DNA of 12,900 bases from the NCBI GenBank assembly GCA_033722295.1, contig JAWVZH010000091.1:1-12900 (forward strand), written 5' to 3'. The stretch comes from JAWVZH01 sp033722295 (lineage in GTDB: Bacteria; Bacteroidota; Bacteroidia; Chitinophagales; Saprospiraceae). The position numbers and the translations under genes are program-made. The notes beneath the pieces were generated by a model that saw only the letters and a program-made list of their open reading frames with translations, did not search any database and was not told the DNA's origin. Of the stretch, positions 12,758-12,900 are shown one piece after another; the stretch's first letter is position 1; each line of letters begins with the position of its first letter.

Positions 12758-12900
12758 TCATGCATCCTGCAGAGCTTCGGTGGCTATGCTGTCATAAGAG
12801 AGCTCTTTGAGGACGAACTTTTCCTTGTCCTCGTCATAAACCGTACACTGATCGATAGGATTCATATAAAGGTGGAGTGACATTGACCTGCCGGGGGCAA
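12758..12900 (-). CDS. C-terminal end of a cysteine dioxygenase-like protein (partial, cut by window edge)
   Basis: The last 46 codons before a TGA at 12760-12758; the gene continues past 12900. The tail reads SMSLHLYMNPIDQC, then VYDEDKEKFVLKELSYDSI and ends ALQDA. The S-L-H-L-Y-x-x-P-I-D-x-C pattern matches the C-terminal strand of type I cysteine dioxygenases, cupin enzymes that oxidise cysteine to cysteine sulfinate using Fe(II). The iron-binding histidines would lie upstream, outside the window, so the call rests on this tail alone. A 3-mercaptopropionate dioxygenase or another cupin cannot be excluded. Confidence 0.65.
   Translation of the reverse strand, partial: APGRSMSLHLYMNPIDQCTVYDEDKEKFVLKELSYDSIATEALQDA

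Overview
The window looks like chromosomal DNA of a free-living member of the Bacteroidota (a Saprospiria- or Cytophagia-like lineage is my guess). The signs are a TonB-dependent receptor with an N-terminal carboxypeptidase-regulatory-like domain, a BlaI-type repressor paired with an M56 membrane protease carrying a C-terminal TonB domain, a lipoprotein with an acidic 'CDPDD' start, a match to the Bacteroidota -7 promoter element TAnnTTTG, and start codons without Shine-Dalgarno sequences.

Layout. 1-2257 (+): three AT-rich genes for envelope-associated proteins of unknown function: a membrane-anchored TPR-like protein, a small secreted protein, and a membrane-anchored protein with a permuted papain-like His...Cys layout. 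The last two genes overlap. 2311-3270 (+): the tRNA t6A synthesis enzyme Sua5/TsaC. It converges on a two-gene small heat-shock operon (4248-3395, -) across a symmetric bidirectional terminator framed by tandem 7-nt repeats. 4249-6000: a gene-poor island built around one REP-associated tyrosine transposase (RAYT, 4879-5340). It is flanked by two copies of a ~375-bp cassette of short palindromes, plus one partial copy. 6105-7732 (-): an M56/TonB protease and its BlaI-type repressor, with a BlaI-like operator lying on the putative promoter -7 box. 7927-11273 (-): a probable metal-acquisition operon, made of a His/Cys-rich small membrane protein, an acidic lipoprotein and a ZnuD-like TonB-dependent receptor; the last two are coupled by a TGATG junction. 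11401-12075 (+): a class I methyltransferase. 12164-12607 (+): a third Hsp20 with a strong terminator. 12758-12900 (-): the C-terminal end of a cysteine dioxygenase-like protein, cut by the window edge.

How it fits together. Sua5 and the Hsp20 proteins are housekeeping and stress functions. The receptor operon probably imports a metal or metal complex. The BlaI-M56 pair is a proteolysis-triggered regulatory switch whose target genes cannot be read from here. The strongest candidate for an under-described system is the RAYT with its composite multi-hairpin repeat cassette, whose copies vary mainly in loops or by wobble-preserving changes. The 214-aa papain-like protein with its overlapping secreted partner comes next. 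All function calls come from reading motifs by eye; no database search was possible.
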